Source: [Eubacterium] eligens ATCC 27750 (GTDB taxonomy: Bacteria; Bacillota; Clostridia; Lachnospirales; Lachnospiraceae). From it: a DNA stretch of 64,000 bases. This document shows, piece after piece, positions 57,313-64,000 of this stretch (position 1 is its first letter; every line of letters begins with the position of its first letter). The DNA is taken from the NCBI RefSeq assembly GCF_000146185.1, contig NC_012778.1, positions 700,001 to 764,000 on the forward strand, read 5' to 3'. The notes under the pieces were generated by a model. It did no database searches, was not told the DNA's origin, and saw only the letters and a program-made list of their open reading frames with translations. Made by a program: the position numbers and the translations under genes.

Positions 57313-58530
57313 ATGCAGTTAGGATATGTAGGAATTAATTATAAGAATACAGACCTTTCAGTAAGGGACAAGATTACATTCACAGACAGCGGGATAGCAG
57401 ACTTTATGCAACAGGCAGAGGAAGCAGGTGTGAAACAGTGCATGTGCCTTTCAACATGCAACAGATGCGAAGTGTTTTATTTGTATGAGGATGAAACATT
57501 TGTACAAGTAATGTCCGATTTATTCAATGATTATTTTGGACTTACTGATACTAAATTAGCCGGTGTCAAATGTGGTGAAGAAGCACTGGTATATCTGTTT
57601 TGCATAGCCGCCGGACTTGAAAGCATGGTGCTTGGAGAGGATCAGATACTAGGCCAGTTAAAGGATGCGGCAGACCTTTCAAGAACGCTTGGACACAGCG
57701 GGAAAGAACTTAATTATATAGTAAGAGAAGCGGTAAGCTGTGCAAAGCGGATTAAGACAGAGTACAAGGTAAGTGAAAAACCAGTATCTGTATGCTATGT
57801 CGGTATTCAGGAGTTAGACAGAGTATGTGGTATATCAGGAAAGCACGCGCTTGTTATAGGAAGCGGCAAAACAGCAGCTCTTGCCATAAGATATCTGGCA
57901 GAATATGGCGCTGATGTAACAGTGTGTTCAAGAACTTATCAGCATGCGAAGGCGTTGCTTAAGGAGTTTTCACAGATTGAGGTTATTGCATATGATAAGA
58001 AAACAGAAGCACTTAAAAGCAGTGATATAGTTGTCTCAGCGACTTCATCACCTCATCTGGTGATTAAATGTGCTGAATTATCAGGGGGTAAAAAGATGAC
58101 ACTTCTTGATCTTGCTGCACCAAGAGATATAGAAAAATCGGCAGGTGACATTTTTGGAGTTACTCTTATTGACCTTGACAGGATAGGTGGGATTGTGAAG
58201 TCTAATCAGAATGAGAGGGCACATTTGTTAAAAGAAAGCCAGTGCGTGATTGATGAATATATAGCGGAAACAAAGAAATGGCTCACATCAAGCAGAATGG
58301 ATACAACTATCCAGTCGCTTGGCAAAAAATGTGATGAGATAGTACAGGATAGCTATGATTATCTTAACCGCAAGATTGACCTTTCAGACCATGACAGGGT
58401 AATCTTAAAGAAGATTCTTAAGTCGTCATTACACAGATTGTTAAAAGAACCGATTGAAGAATTGAAAAATGTGGAAGAAAATGAACAGCAGCAGTATAAA
58501 GACATGGTGGAGAGACTGTTTGGCTTGTAG
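57313..58530 (+). CDS. hemA: Glutamyl-tRNA reductase
   Basis: A 405-aa NADPH-dependent enzyme, first step of C5 tetrapyrrole synthesis. Seen: LSTCNRCEVFY with the catalytic Cys, GLESMVLGEDQILGQLKDA, the NADPH fold VIGSGKTAALA, a VVSATSSPH segment and a C-terminal dimerisation helix. ATG 57313 preferred (family start MQLGYVGINYKNTDLSVRDK); GTG 57301 is the alternative. Its gap to hemC is 8 bases. Confidence 0.94.
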   Translation: MQLGYVGINYKNTDLSVRDKITFTDSGIADFMQQAEEAGVKQCMCLSTCNRCEVFYLYEDETFVQVMSDLFNDYFGLTDTKLAGVKCGEEALVYLFCIAAGLESMVLGEDQILGQLKDAADLSRTLGHSGKELNYIVREAVSCAKRIKTEYKVSEKPVSVCYVGIQELDRVCGISGKHALVIGSGKTAALAIRYLAEYGADVTVCSRTYQHAKALLKEFSQIEVIAYDKKTEALKSSDIVVSATSSPHLVIKCAELSGGKKMTLLDLAAPRDIEKSAGDIFGVTLIDLDRIGGIVKSNQNERAHLLKESQCVIDEYIAETKKWLTSSRMDTTIQSLGKKCDEIVQDSYDYLNRKIDLSDHDRVILKKILKSSLHRLLKEPIEELKNVEENEQQQYKDMVERLFGL

Positions 58531-58538
58531 GGAGGATT

Positions 58539-59426
58539 ATGCATTACAGAATAGGAACGAGAGGTTCGAAGCTGGCACTTGTCCAGTCGGAATATGTTAA
58601 GAGAAGAATGGAAGAGGCGTATCCTGAGGATACATTTGAACTTGTTATAATTAAGACAACAGGCGACAAGGTTACGGATAAGCCACTTGCTGCGATTGGA
58701 ACTAAGGGGTTTTTTGTAAAGGAGATTGAGGAAGCGCTTCTTTCAGGCAGCATTGATATGGCGGTTCACAGCATGAAGGATATGCCGGCTGAATGTGCGG
58801 CTGGACTTACATTTGCAAAGGCGTGGAAACGAGAGGATTGCAGAGATGTACTTATATTAAAGACTGCAGGAAGTTTTTCAGAACTTCCTTCTGGTGCGGT
58901 TATAGGTACTGGGAGCCTCAGGCGTGCATGCCAGCTTGCAATGCTGCGTCCTGATATCCAGTTTACTGCTATCAGGGGAAATGTTGATACAAGAATTAAC
59001 AAACTTATGGACGATTCATACGGACTTGATGGAATTGTGCTTGCGGCAGCAGGACTTAACAGACTTGGCAGATCATCTGAGATAACAGAGTATCTTGACC
59101 CGGAGGTCGTTATTCCGGCACCGGCACAGGGAGTTCTTGCGATTGAGACTGCAGAGGTGAATACAGAACTTCTTGATAAGATAAATGCTTTGTCAGATGA
59201 TAATTCTGATAGAGAAGCTGTTGCTGAAAGAACATTTTTAAGATTAACAGGCGGCGGCTGTCATGCCCCGGTTGGCGCACACTGTGTGACAAAGGATAAC
59301 GGTGACCTTCGAATGGTTGTGTTATTTGGTAATGATGATTGCAGCAGGATTCTTAGAATTGAGGTTACAGGAACTGACAGCGAGGCGGTTGGCCACGAAG
59401 CAGCCCGTATGCTTGGATTGGAGTAG
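58539..59426 (+). CDS. hemC: Porphobilinogen deaminase (hydroxymethylbilane synthase)
   Basis: A 295-aa enzyme polymerising four porphobilinogens. Seen: RIGTRGSKLALVQ, FVKEIEEALL, DMAVHSMKDMPA, GTGSLRRACQL, RGNVDTRI, PAPAQGVLAIE and the dipyrromethane-cofactor Cys in GGGCHAPVGAH. Confidence 0.97.
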   Translation: MHYRIGTRGSKLALVQSEYVKRRMEEAYPEDTFELVIIKTTGDKVTDKPLAAIGTKGFFVKEIEEALLSGSIDMAVHSMKDMPAECAAGLTFAKAWKREDCRDVLILKTAGSFSELPSGAVIGTGSLRRACQLAMLRPDIQFTAIRGNVDTRINKLMDDSYGLDGIVLAAAGLNRLGRSSEITEYLDPEVVIPAPAQGVLAIETAEVNTELLDKINALSDDNSDREAVAERTFLRLTGGGCHAPVGAHCVTKDNGDLRMVVLFGNDDCSRILRIEVTGTDSEAVGHEAARMLGLE

Positions 59427-59429
59427 ATT

Positions 59430-60260
59430 GTGGGTAAATACATATATACATATATTGAAAACGGACAGATGTACGATAAAAGCCCTTCCTTTGCAGAATT
59501 ACTTGCAAAGGAGGGGCTTTCCTGCGAAAAAATAGTGACTGGCAGGATTGGTTATATTCGTGTGGAGAATCTTTTGGAAAAGATAAAAGATGCACAGTGG
59601 CTTGTGTTTACAAGTAAAAATGCTGTGGCTGGGTTTGCTTATAATATGGGGAAGATGGCTTGTGAAGGCGAGCCGGATTGTGATGGTGTGTTGAATGGAG
59701 ACAGTGTTGAAGCTTTTGGTGTGAGGAGCGGGTTTCCTGACGGTATTAAGATTGCGGTAGTCGGCAATAAAACTAAAGAAGCTCTAAGAACGGCATGCGG
59801 TTTTGAGGCAGACTTTGTATCATATAAATCTACAGGCTTGGAACTTGGAAGGAGTCTGATGAATATTGCAGCCGGCAAGATTGTATATCTGTGTGCCGAA
59901 GTCACAAGCGGTTCACTTGAGGAAGCTATGAAGGAGTATGAAAACTTAATTAAGATTCCAGTATATAGGAATGAATATGTTGATACATATGCAGAGTACG
60001 AAATGAAAGATATCAGTGATGTCTCAGGAATAGCTGTTACCAGTGGCAGCAGCGGTGAGAGAATAAAATGGCTGATTGACAGGCTTGGTGAGTCAGGTGA
60101 AGTCCCAGTGTTCAGCATTGGCCCTGCCTGCAGCAGAAAGCTTTTTGAGGCGGGCGTGAAAAAGAATAGGATAATTGAAGCTTGTGAGCATAGCTATAGC
60201 GGGCTGGTGGAAGCGATTAAGAAGTCAGCGGGGAAGCCGGAAGCGGGAATTGGACGTTAG
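59430..60260 (+). CDS. hemD: Uroporphyrinogen-III synthase, C-terminus formed by a repeat unit
   Basis: A 276-aa enzyme closing hydroxymethylbilane with ring-D inversion. Sequence conservation in the family is low; the evidence is the place after hemC plus the two-domain pattern, with LVFTSKNAVAGF, VVGNKTKEALR, VYRNEYVD, GIAVTSGSSGERI and a final IGPACSRKLFEAG. Start GTG 59430, 3 bases after hemC. The last 10 codons (about 60231-60260, GKPEAGIGR and the TAG) consist of repeat-array sequence: a linker followed by the first bases of unit B1, so the original end was replaced or extended. Confidence 0.85.
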   Translation: MGKYIYTYIENGQMYDKSPSFAELLAKEGLSCEKIVTGRIGYIRVENLLEKIKDAQWLVFTSKNAVAGFAYNMGKMACEGEPDCDGVLNGDSVEAFGVRSGFPDGIKIAVVGNKTKEALRTACGFEADFVSYKSTGLELGRSLMNIAAGKIVYLCAEVTSGSLEEAMKEYENLIKIPVYRNEYVDTYAEYEMKDISDVSGIAVTSGSSGERIKWLIDRLGESGEVPVFSIGPACSRKLFEAGVKKNRIIEACEHSYSGLVEAIKKSAGKPEAGIGR

Positions 60261-60620
60261 AGCAGAGAGCGGCACGGATGAAGTCCAAAACTGGGAAGCC
60301 GGAAGCGGGAATTGGACGTTAGAGCAGAGTGAGGCACGGAAGAAGTCCAAAACTGGGAAGCCGGAGGAGTGGATTGGACGTTGAAGCAGAGTGAGGCAAG
60401 GAAGAAGTCCAAAACCGGGAAGCTGGAAGCGTGGATTGGACGTTGAAGCAGAGTGAGACACGGAGGAAGTCCAAAATCGGGAGTCCGGGAACGTGGATTG
60501 GACGTTAGAGCAGCAAAAGGCACGGAAGAAGTCCAAAACCGGGAAGCCGGAGAAGTGAATTGGACGTTAGAGCAGCGGAAGGCACGGAAGAAGTCCAAAA
60601 CTGGGAAGCCAGAAACGAGA
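60249..60620 (+). repeat. 62-bp tandem repeat array B (6 units)
   Basis: Units begin at 60249, 60311, 60373, 60435, 60497 and 60559, again exactly 62 bp apart. The 42-bp core (ATTGGACGTT-AGAGCAGAGTGAGGCACGGA-GAAGTCCAAAA, split here at hyphens) matches array A; the 20-bp linker is different and close to CTGGGAAGCCGGAAGCGGGA. A linker copy (60231-60248) precedes unit 1 inside hemD. Core ends TTGGAC/GTCCAA can pair within each unit. It fills the hemD-cysK gap. No protein gene is credible inside it. Confidence 0.92.
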
Positions 60621-60642
60621 ATAAAGAAAAATAAAAAAGTAC

Positions 60643-60671
60643 TGTACAAATCAGAATCATTGTCCTATAAT
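60643..60671 (+). promoter_or_regulatory. Predicted promoter of cysK
   Basis: TGTACA (60643-60648) and TATAAT (60666-60671), spacer 17 bp. Downstream stand an imperfect inverted repeat TGTTTATGTA / TACATAACA (60689-60714) and a TGTGG / CCACA hairpin (60742-60758), possible regulator sites in the leader. Confidence 0.6.
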
Positions 60672-60773
60672 AACATATAAAAATAGTATGTTTATGTACT
60701 GCATATACATAACACCTGATTCATGAATTGATATTAGAAAATGTGGAATAATACCACAAGAAAAGAGGATTGT

Positions 60774-61706
60774 ATGGGAAAGATATATAAATCAGCAGCA
60801 GATTTAATAGGTAACACACCACTTGTAGAAGTCGGACATATTGAAGAGAAGTTTGGACTTAAGGCAAGAGTACTTGTTAAGCTTGAATATTTTAATGCAA
60901 CAGGAAGCGTTAAGGACAGAGTTGCAAAGGCAATGATTGAAGATGCAGAGAAGAAAGGAATTCTTAAGCCGGGCGCAACAATTATTGAGCCTACATCAGG
61001 CAATACAGGAATCGGACTTGCTGCCATTGCAACAGCAAAGGGCTACAGAACAATAATAGTTCTTCCAGAGACTATGAGTGTCGAAAGAAGAAATATTATC
61101 AAGGCATATGGTGCAGAGATTGTACTTACTCCGGGTTATAAAGGAATGACAGGTGCTATTGCGAAGGCAGAAGAATTAAAGAATGAGATTGAAGGCAGCA
61201 TGATTGCAGGACAGTTTGTTAATCCTGCTAACCCGGATGCACACAGAAGAACAACTGGTCCAGAGATATGGAATGATACGGATGGAGAAGTTGACGCATT
61301 TGTTGCAGGTGTTGGTACAGGAGGAACAATTACAGGTGTTGGTGAATATCTTAAGTCTAAGAATGACAAGATTGAGATAATTGCAGTTGAGCCTGCAACT
61401 TCACCGGTACTTTCACAGGGCAAGCCAGGACCACATAAGATTCAGGGAATTGGAGCAGGTTTTGTTCCAGAAATTCTTAACACTAAGATATATGACAGCG
61501 TAGTTCCAATCGATAATGATGACGCATTCGAGTATGCCAGATTGATATCACACACAGAGGGAATTCTGGTTGGAATATCGGCAGGTGCAGCACTTTACGC
61601 AGCAATCGAGTGGGCTAAGAAACCAGAGAACGAAGGTAAGACAATCGTTGCACTGCTTCCAGACAGCGGCGACAGATATTACTCAACATCACTTTTTGAG
61701 AACTAA
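60774..61706 (+). CDS. cysK: Cysteine synthase A (O-acetylserine sulfhydrylase)
   Basis: A 310-aa PLP enzyme making cysteine from O-acetylserine and sulfide. Seen: DLIGNTPLVE, the PLP Lys in FNATGSVKDRVA, the PTSGNTGIGLA substrate loop, VGTGGTITGVGEYLK, and the C-terminal PDSGDRYYS. AAGAGGA lies before the ATG. Single-gene unit with its own promoter and terminator. Confidence 0.96.
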   Translation: MGKIYKSAADLIGNTPLVEVGHIEEKFGLKARVLVKLEYFNATGSVKDRVAKAMIEDAEKKGILKPGATIIEPTSGNTGIGLAAIATAKGYRTIIVLPETMSVERRNIIKAYGAEIVLTPGYKGMTGAIAKAEELKNEIEGSMIAGQFVNPANPDAHRRTTGPEIWNDTDGEVDAFVAGVGTGGTITGVGEYLKSKNDKIEIIAVEPATSPVLSQGKPGPHKIQGIGAGFVPEILNTKIYDSVVPIDNDDAFEYARLISHTEGILVGISAGAALYAAIEWAKKPENEGKTIVALLPDSGDRYYSTSLFEN

Positions 61707-61741
61707 TAGCAGAATAAATGTGTCAAATGTGGACATTCTAT

Positions 61742-61770
61742 AAGGGCAGGGCGTAAGTCCTGCCCTTTTC
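61742..61770 (+). terminator. Terminator of cysK
   Basis: AAGGGCAGG (61742-61750) pairs with CCTGCCCTT (61759-61767) and continues into TTC. Confidence 0.85.
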
Positions 61771-61845
61771 GTGCTTTGACAGGGTTAGTGAAATTGAGAG
61801 TTGATTCAGAGTGCGGTTGAAAATGTGCAGGTGAAAGGAGTAAGT

Positions 61846-63261
61846 ATGACTGATTTTACAACTAACATAGACATGAATGTCCGCATGATGAATGAAAAGT
61901 TAAGAGTGGACAGGAATTTTGACATTCTGCAAAGAGATGTATTAATAGGTGGGAAGAGAACACATTTTTATTTTATAGATGGATTCGTACAGGAAGAAAC
62001 AATTGAAAAACTGGTGCAGTTTTTTTATTCATTGAAAGAATCGGACATAAAGGATATAGATACATTCTTAGAAGTCGGAATGCCATATACAGAGATTGAA
62101 AAAAACGGACATTACGACGAGGTGGAGAAGGCATTTCTTTCAGGACAGACAGTCATGATAATAGATGGCTTTGATGAATGTATACTTATTGACTGCCGTA
62201 CTTATCCGATGCGTTCAGTTACAGAGCCTTACAAAGACAAGGTTCTGCGTGGCTCAAGAGACGGATTTGTTGAGACACTTGTGTGCAATGCGGCACTTTT
62301 AAGAAGAAGAATAAGGGATAGCCGCTTTTCAATGGAAATGTATACTGTAGGGGAACGCTCCAGGACAGATGTTGCTGTGTGCTATATTGATGATAAGGTT
62401 GATAAGAAGCTGCTTGAAAGAATTGAGAATCTGATAAGCAGCATAGAGGTTGAGGCGCTCACTATGAATATAGAGAGCCTTGCGGAATGTATGTTTAAGG
62501 GAAAATGGATTAATCCGTTTCCTAAGTATAAATATTCCGAAAGACCCGATACCGCTGCAGCAGCACTTTTTGATGGAAATATAGTTATTATGGTAGATAC
62601 ATCACCTGCAGTAATGATAATTCCAACAAATGTATTTGATATAATAGAAGAAGCAGATGATTTTAATTTTTCGCCAATGATAGGAACTTATATAAGACTG
62701 TCGAGGTTCTTCTTTACATTGCTTACGGTTTTTCTTACACCTGTATGGCTTTTGCTTGAGAGCAATCCACAGTGGGTGCCTGAATGGCTGAAATTCATAA
62801 CGATAAGTGAGAATATAACGGTTCCGGTTATATTGCAGCTTTTTATTCTTGAACTTGCAGTTGACGGGCTTAAGCTGGCGGCGGTCAATACGCCAGGAAT
62901 GCTGTCGACACCTTTGAGTATTCTTGCAGGTATTGTTGTGGGAGAATACGCTGTGGAGTCCGGGTGGTTTAATTCAGAATCGCTTCTTTATATGGCAGTT
63001 GTAACGGTTGGAACTTACTCACAGGCAAGTTTTGAGATGGGATATGCATTAAAATTCATAAGAATAGTCAATCTGATTCTGGTGCAGTTCTTTGGAAGAA
63101 TCGGACTTCTGGCAGGAGCCATATTTGCGATAGTGCTTGTATGCTTTAACAGGACAATATCAGGGAAAAGCTACATTTATCCGGTGATACCTTTTAACAG
63201 CCAGATGTTTAAAAGAAAAATTCTTCGGGTACGACTGCCACACAAAATAAAAAATAACTAG
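61846..63261 (+). CDS. spoVAF: Spore germination protein, GerA family (SpoVAF-like)
   Basis: A 471-aa membrane protein of the GerA/SpoVAF family. Seen: a soluble N-terminal half (about residues 1-265) with LRVDRNFDILQRD, HFYFIDGFVQEETI, LIDCRTYPMRSVTEP and VLRGSRDGFVETLVCNAALLRRRIRD, then about five transmembrane helices in the C-terminal half with LELAVDGLKLAAVNTPGM and VVTVGTYSQASFEMGYALKFIRI. The TYPxRxxxEP-RGSRDGFVE run and length are close to B. subtilis SpoVAF. AAAGGAG precedes ATG 61846. No spoVA or gerB/gerC genes are adjacent. Confidence 0.88.
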   Translation: MTDFTTNIDMNVRMMNEKLRVDRNFDILQRDVLIGGKRTHFYFIDGFVQEETIEKLVQFFYSLKESDIKDIDTFLEVGMPYTEIEKNGHYDEVEKAFLSGQTVMIIDGFDECILIDCRTYPMRSVTEPYKDKVLRGSRDGFVETLVCNAALLRRRIRDSRFSMEMYTVGERSRTDVAVCYIDDKVDKKLLERIENLISSIEVEALTMNIESLAECMFKGKWINPFPKYKYSERPDTAAAALFDGNIVIMVDTSPAVMIIPTNVFDIIEEADDFNFSPMIGTYIRLSRFFFTLLTVFLTPVWLLLESNPQWVPEWLKFITISENITVPVILQLFILELAVDGLKLAAVNTPGMLSTPLSILAGIVVGEYAVESGWFNSESLLYMAVVTVGTYSQASFEMGYALKFIRIVNLILVQFFGRIGLLAGAIFAIVLVCFNRTISGKSYIYPVIPFNSQMFKRKILRVRLPHKIKNN

Positions 63262-63315
63262 CAATATATGGCGTATTAAGTGTTAAAATATGACTTAACA
63301 CGCCATATATTGCTA
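63259..63315. terminator. Long inverted repeat ending the spoVAF-type gene
   Basis: TAGCAATATATGGCGT (63259-63274) and ACGCCATATATTGCTA (63300-63315) are perfect 16-base complements, extended inside by TTAAGT / ACTTAA. The stop codon opens the left arm, and the right arm contains the -35 of the hipBA promoter. Confidence 0.75.
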
Positions 63316-63352
63316 ATTAATTGCAAATGTGATACAATACAAAAAACATTTG
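63310..63352 (+). promoter_or_regulatory. hipBA promoter and candidate operator
   Basis: TTGCTA (63310-63315) and TACAAT (63333-63338), spacer 17 bp. An inverted pair CAAATGT (63324-63330) and ACATTTG (63346-63352) brackets the -10, a plausible HipB operator. A 9-bp ATATAAGAT tandem repeat follows to about 63380. Confidence 0.6.
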
Positions 63353-63402
63353 AATAAGATATATAAGATATATAAGATTTATGGATTTGGAGATGTTTAA
63401 TT

Positions 63403-63717
63403 ATGATTAGTGATTATGAGGAAGTTGTTATCAGGTTTAAGGCATATAGGATAAGTTATCCATTAACACAGAAAGAACTTTCGGATAAATCAGGCGTTTC
63501 ATTAAGAAGTATTACTCGGTTTGAAAGTGGAGAAGATATAAGTCTTGTTAATTTTATGAAATTAATGAATGCGATGGAGCTTATGAATAATTTCGTGAAT
63601 GTGATACCAGATATGAACAACCGGCCATCATCTTATTTGAAAAATGTTAAAACAAGGCAGAGAGCATCTGCAAAAAGAAAAGCAGATACTGGATTTAAAT
63701 GGGGGGAAGATGAATGA
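63403..63717 (+). CDS. hipB: HipB-type antitoxin, XRE-family helix-turn-helix
   Basis: A 104-aa DNA-binding protein: an XRE helix-turn-helix at about residues 12-65 (YPLTQKELSDKSGVSLRSITRFESG) followed by a basic tail (residues 78-98). Its TGA overlaps the hipA ATG (ATGA), the coupling typical of hipBA modules. HipB normally neutralises HipA and represses the operon. Confidence 0.85.
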   Translation: MISDYEEVVIRFKAYRISYPLTQKELSDKSGVSLRSITRFESGEDISLVNFMKLMNAMELMNNFVNVIPDMNNRPSSYLKNVKTRQRASAKRKADTGFKWGEDE

Positions 63718-64000
63718 TAAATACAGCGGAGGTAATGCTTTGGGGCACAAGAATTGGAATAATTCATATGAATGAAGCAAATGGGGTTGTTGCATTTGAA
63801 TATGATAAAGATTTTTTAAAGAGTAATATTGAGGTATCACCTATACATATGCCATTATCAGAAAGAGTGTATGAATTTCCGGAACTTGCAAGGACAGCAT
63901 TTCATGGAGCACCTGGATTGGTAGCGGATTCACTTCCAGATAAATTTGGTAATAAAATTATAGACAGATGGCTGGCTGAGCAGGGAAAATCAATTAGTGA
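63714..64000 (+). CDS. hipA: HipA-type Ser/Thr kinase toxin, 5' part only
   Basis: The first 95 codons are present; the rest lies beyond the window. Seen: MLWGTRIGIIHMNEANGVVAFEYDKDFL in the N-terminal barrel and LPDKFGNKIIDRWLAEQGKS, matching the HipA N-terminal domain (usually PDxxG-xxLLxxWLAxxG). HipA kinases phosphorylate targets such as glutamyl-tRNA synthetase in E. coli; the target here is unknown. The kinase active site is not in view. Confidence 0.85.
   Translation, partial: MINTAEVMLWGTRIGIIHMNEANGVVAFEYDKDFLKSNIEVSPIHMPLSERVYEFPELARTAFHGAPGLVADSLPDKFGNKIIDRWLAEQGKSIS

Noticed and set aside
60225..60649. Minus-strand proteins of about 100-130 residues over array B
   Set aside because: Period is not a multiple of three, no ribosome sites, and the same open-frame effect occurs in array A; a product of repeat sequence.
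60640..60773. T-box or SAM riboswitch in the cysK leader
   Set aside because: Only short dyads are present; no T-box sequence or S-box core could be found.

Overview
The window is a low-GC Firmicutes chromosome segment, most like Lachnospiraceae (Clostridia, Lachnospira/Eubacterium eligens type). This rests on A/T-rich codon use, pyruvate:ferredoxin oxidoreductase, a dcw cluster with MraZ boxes, sporulation genes (spoIIGA-sigE, a spoVAF-type gene) and frequent intrinsic terminators. The genus is an inference; the class is fairly safe. Nearly everything reads left to right; the exceptions are an S8 protease, ychF, an AraC-type regulator and a GntR-family remnant.

Layout. 1-2592: 3' part of a 23S rRNA gene, then tRNA-Trp and a terminator, with no 5S gene between. 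2657-12093: accessory and metabolic genes (DNA glycosylase, GNAT acetyltransferase, two tandem hypB-like GTPases with a small membrane protein, S8 protease, SDR dehydrogenase, carbamate kinase, an orphan, an ABC-F protein with one degenerate ATP site, and thiC under a TPP riboswitch). 12223-27625: a long housekeeping operon-like run ftsK-murE-priA-def-fmt-Zn protease-rsmB-rlmN-prpC-prkC-rsgA-rpe, meeting ychF head-on. 29102-39434: the division/cell-wall cluster mraZ-rsmH-ftsL-pbp-pbp-murD-ftsW-ftsQ-ftsZ, lacking mraY, murF and murG and carrying a second PBP. 39574-45009: spoIIGA-sigE behind a Spo0A-type promoter, a probably inactive amidase, lepA and hemW. 45064-47864: an AraC-type regulator divergent from an ammonium transporter fused to a PII domain. 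48143-51703: nifJ. 51874-52121: a 62-bp tandem repeat array. 52258-54939: a Pr6Pr-type membrane protein and an ABC exporter. 55007-60260: hemB-hemL-hemA-hemC-hemD, making uroporphyrinogen III. 60249-60620: a second array of the same repeat family, starting inside hemD. 60774-64000: cysK, a spoVAF-type germination gene, and hipB with the start of hipA.

The most unusual signal is the pair of arrays at 51.9 and 60.3 kb. Both have an exact 62-bp period and share a 42-bp hairpin-forming core, but each uses its own 20-bp linker; one supplies the last codons and stop of hemD. Other notable points are the spoIIGA start region (Spo0A box, 21-bp promoter spacer, perfect Shine-Dalgarno but no ordinary start codon behind it), four MraZ boxes at exact 10-bp spacing, the Amt-PII fusion with a 20-bp palindrome and an intrinsic terminator in its leader, a zinc-ligand-less amidase after sigE, and an asymmetric ABC-F ATPase.
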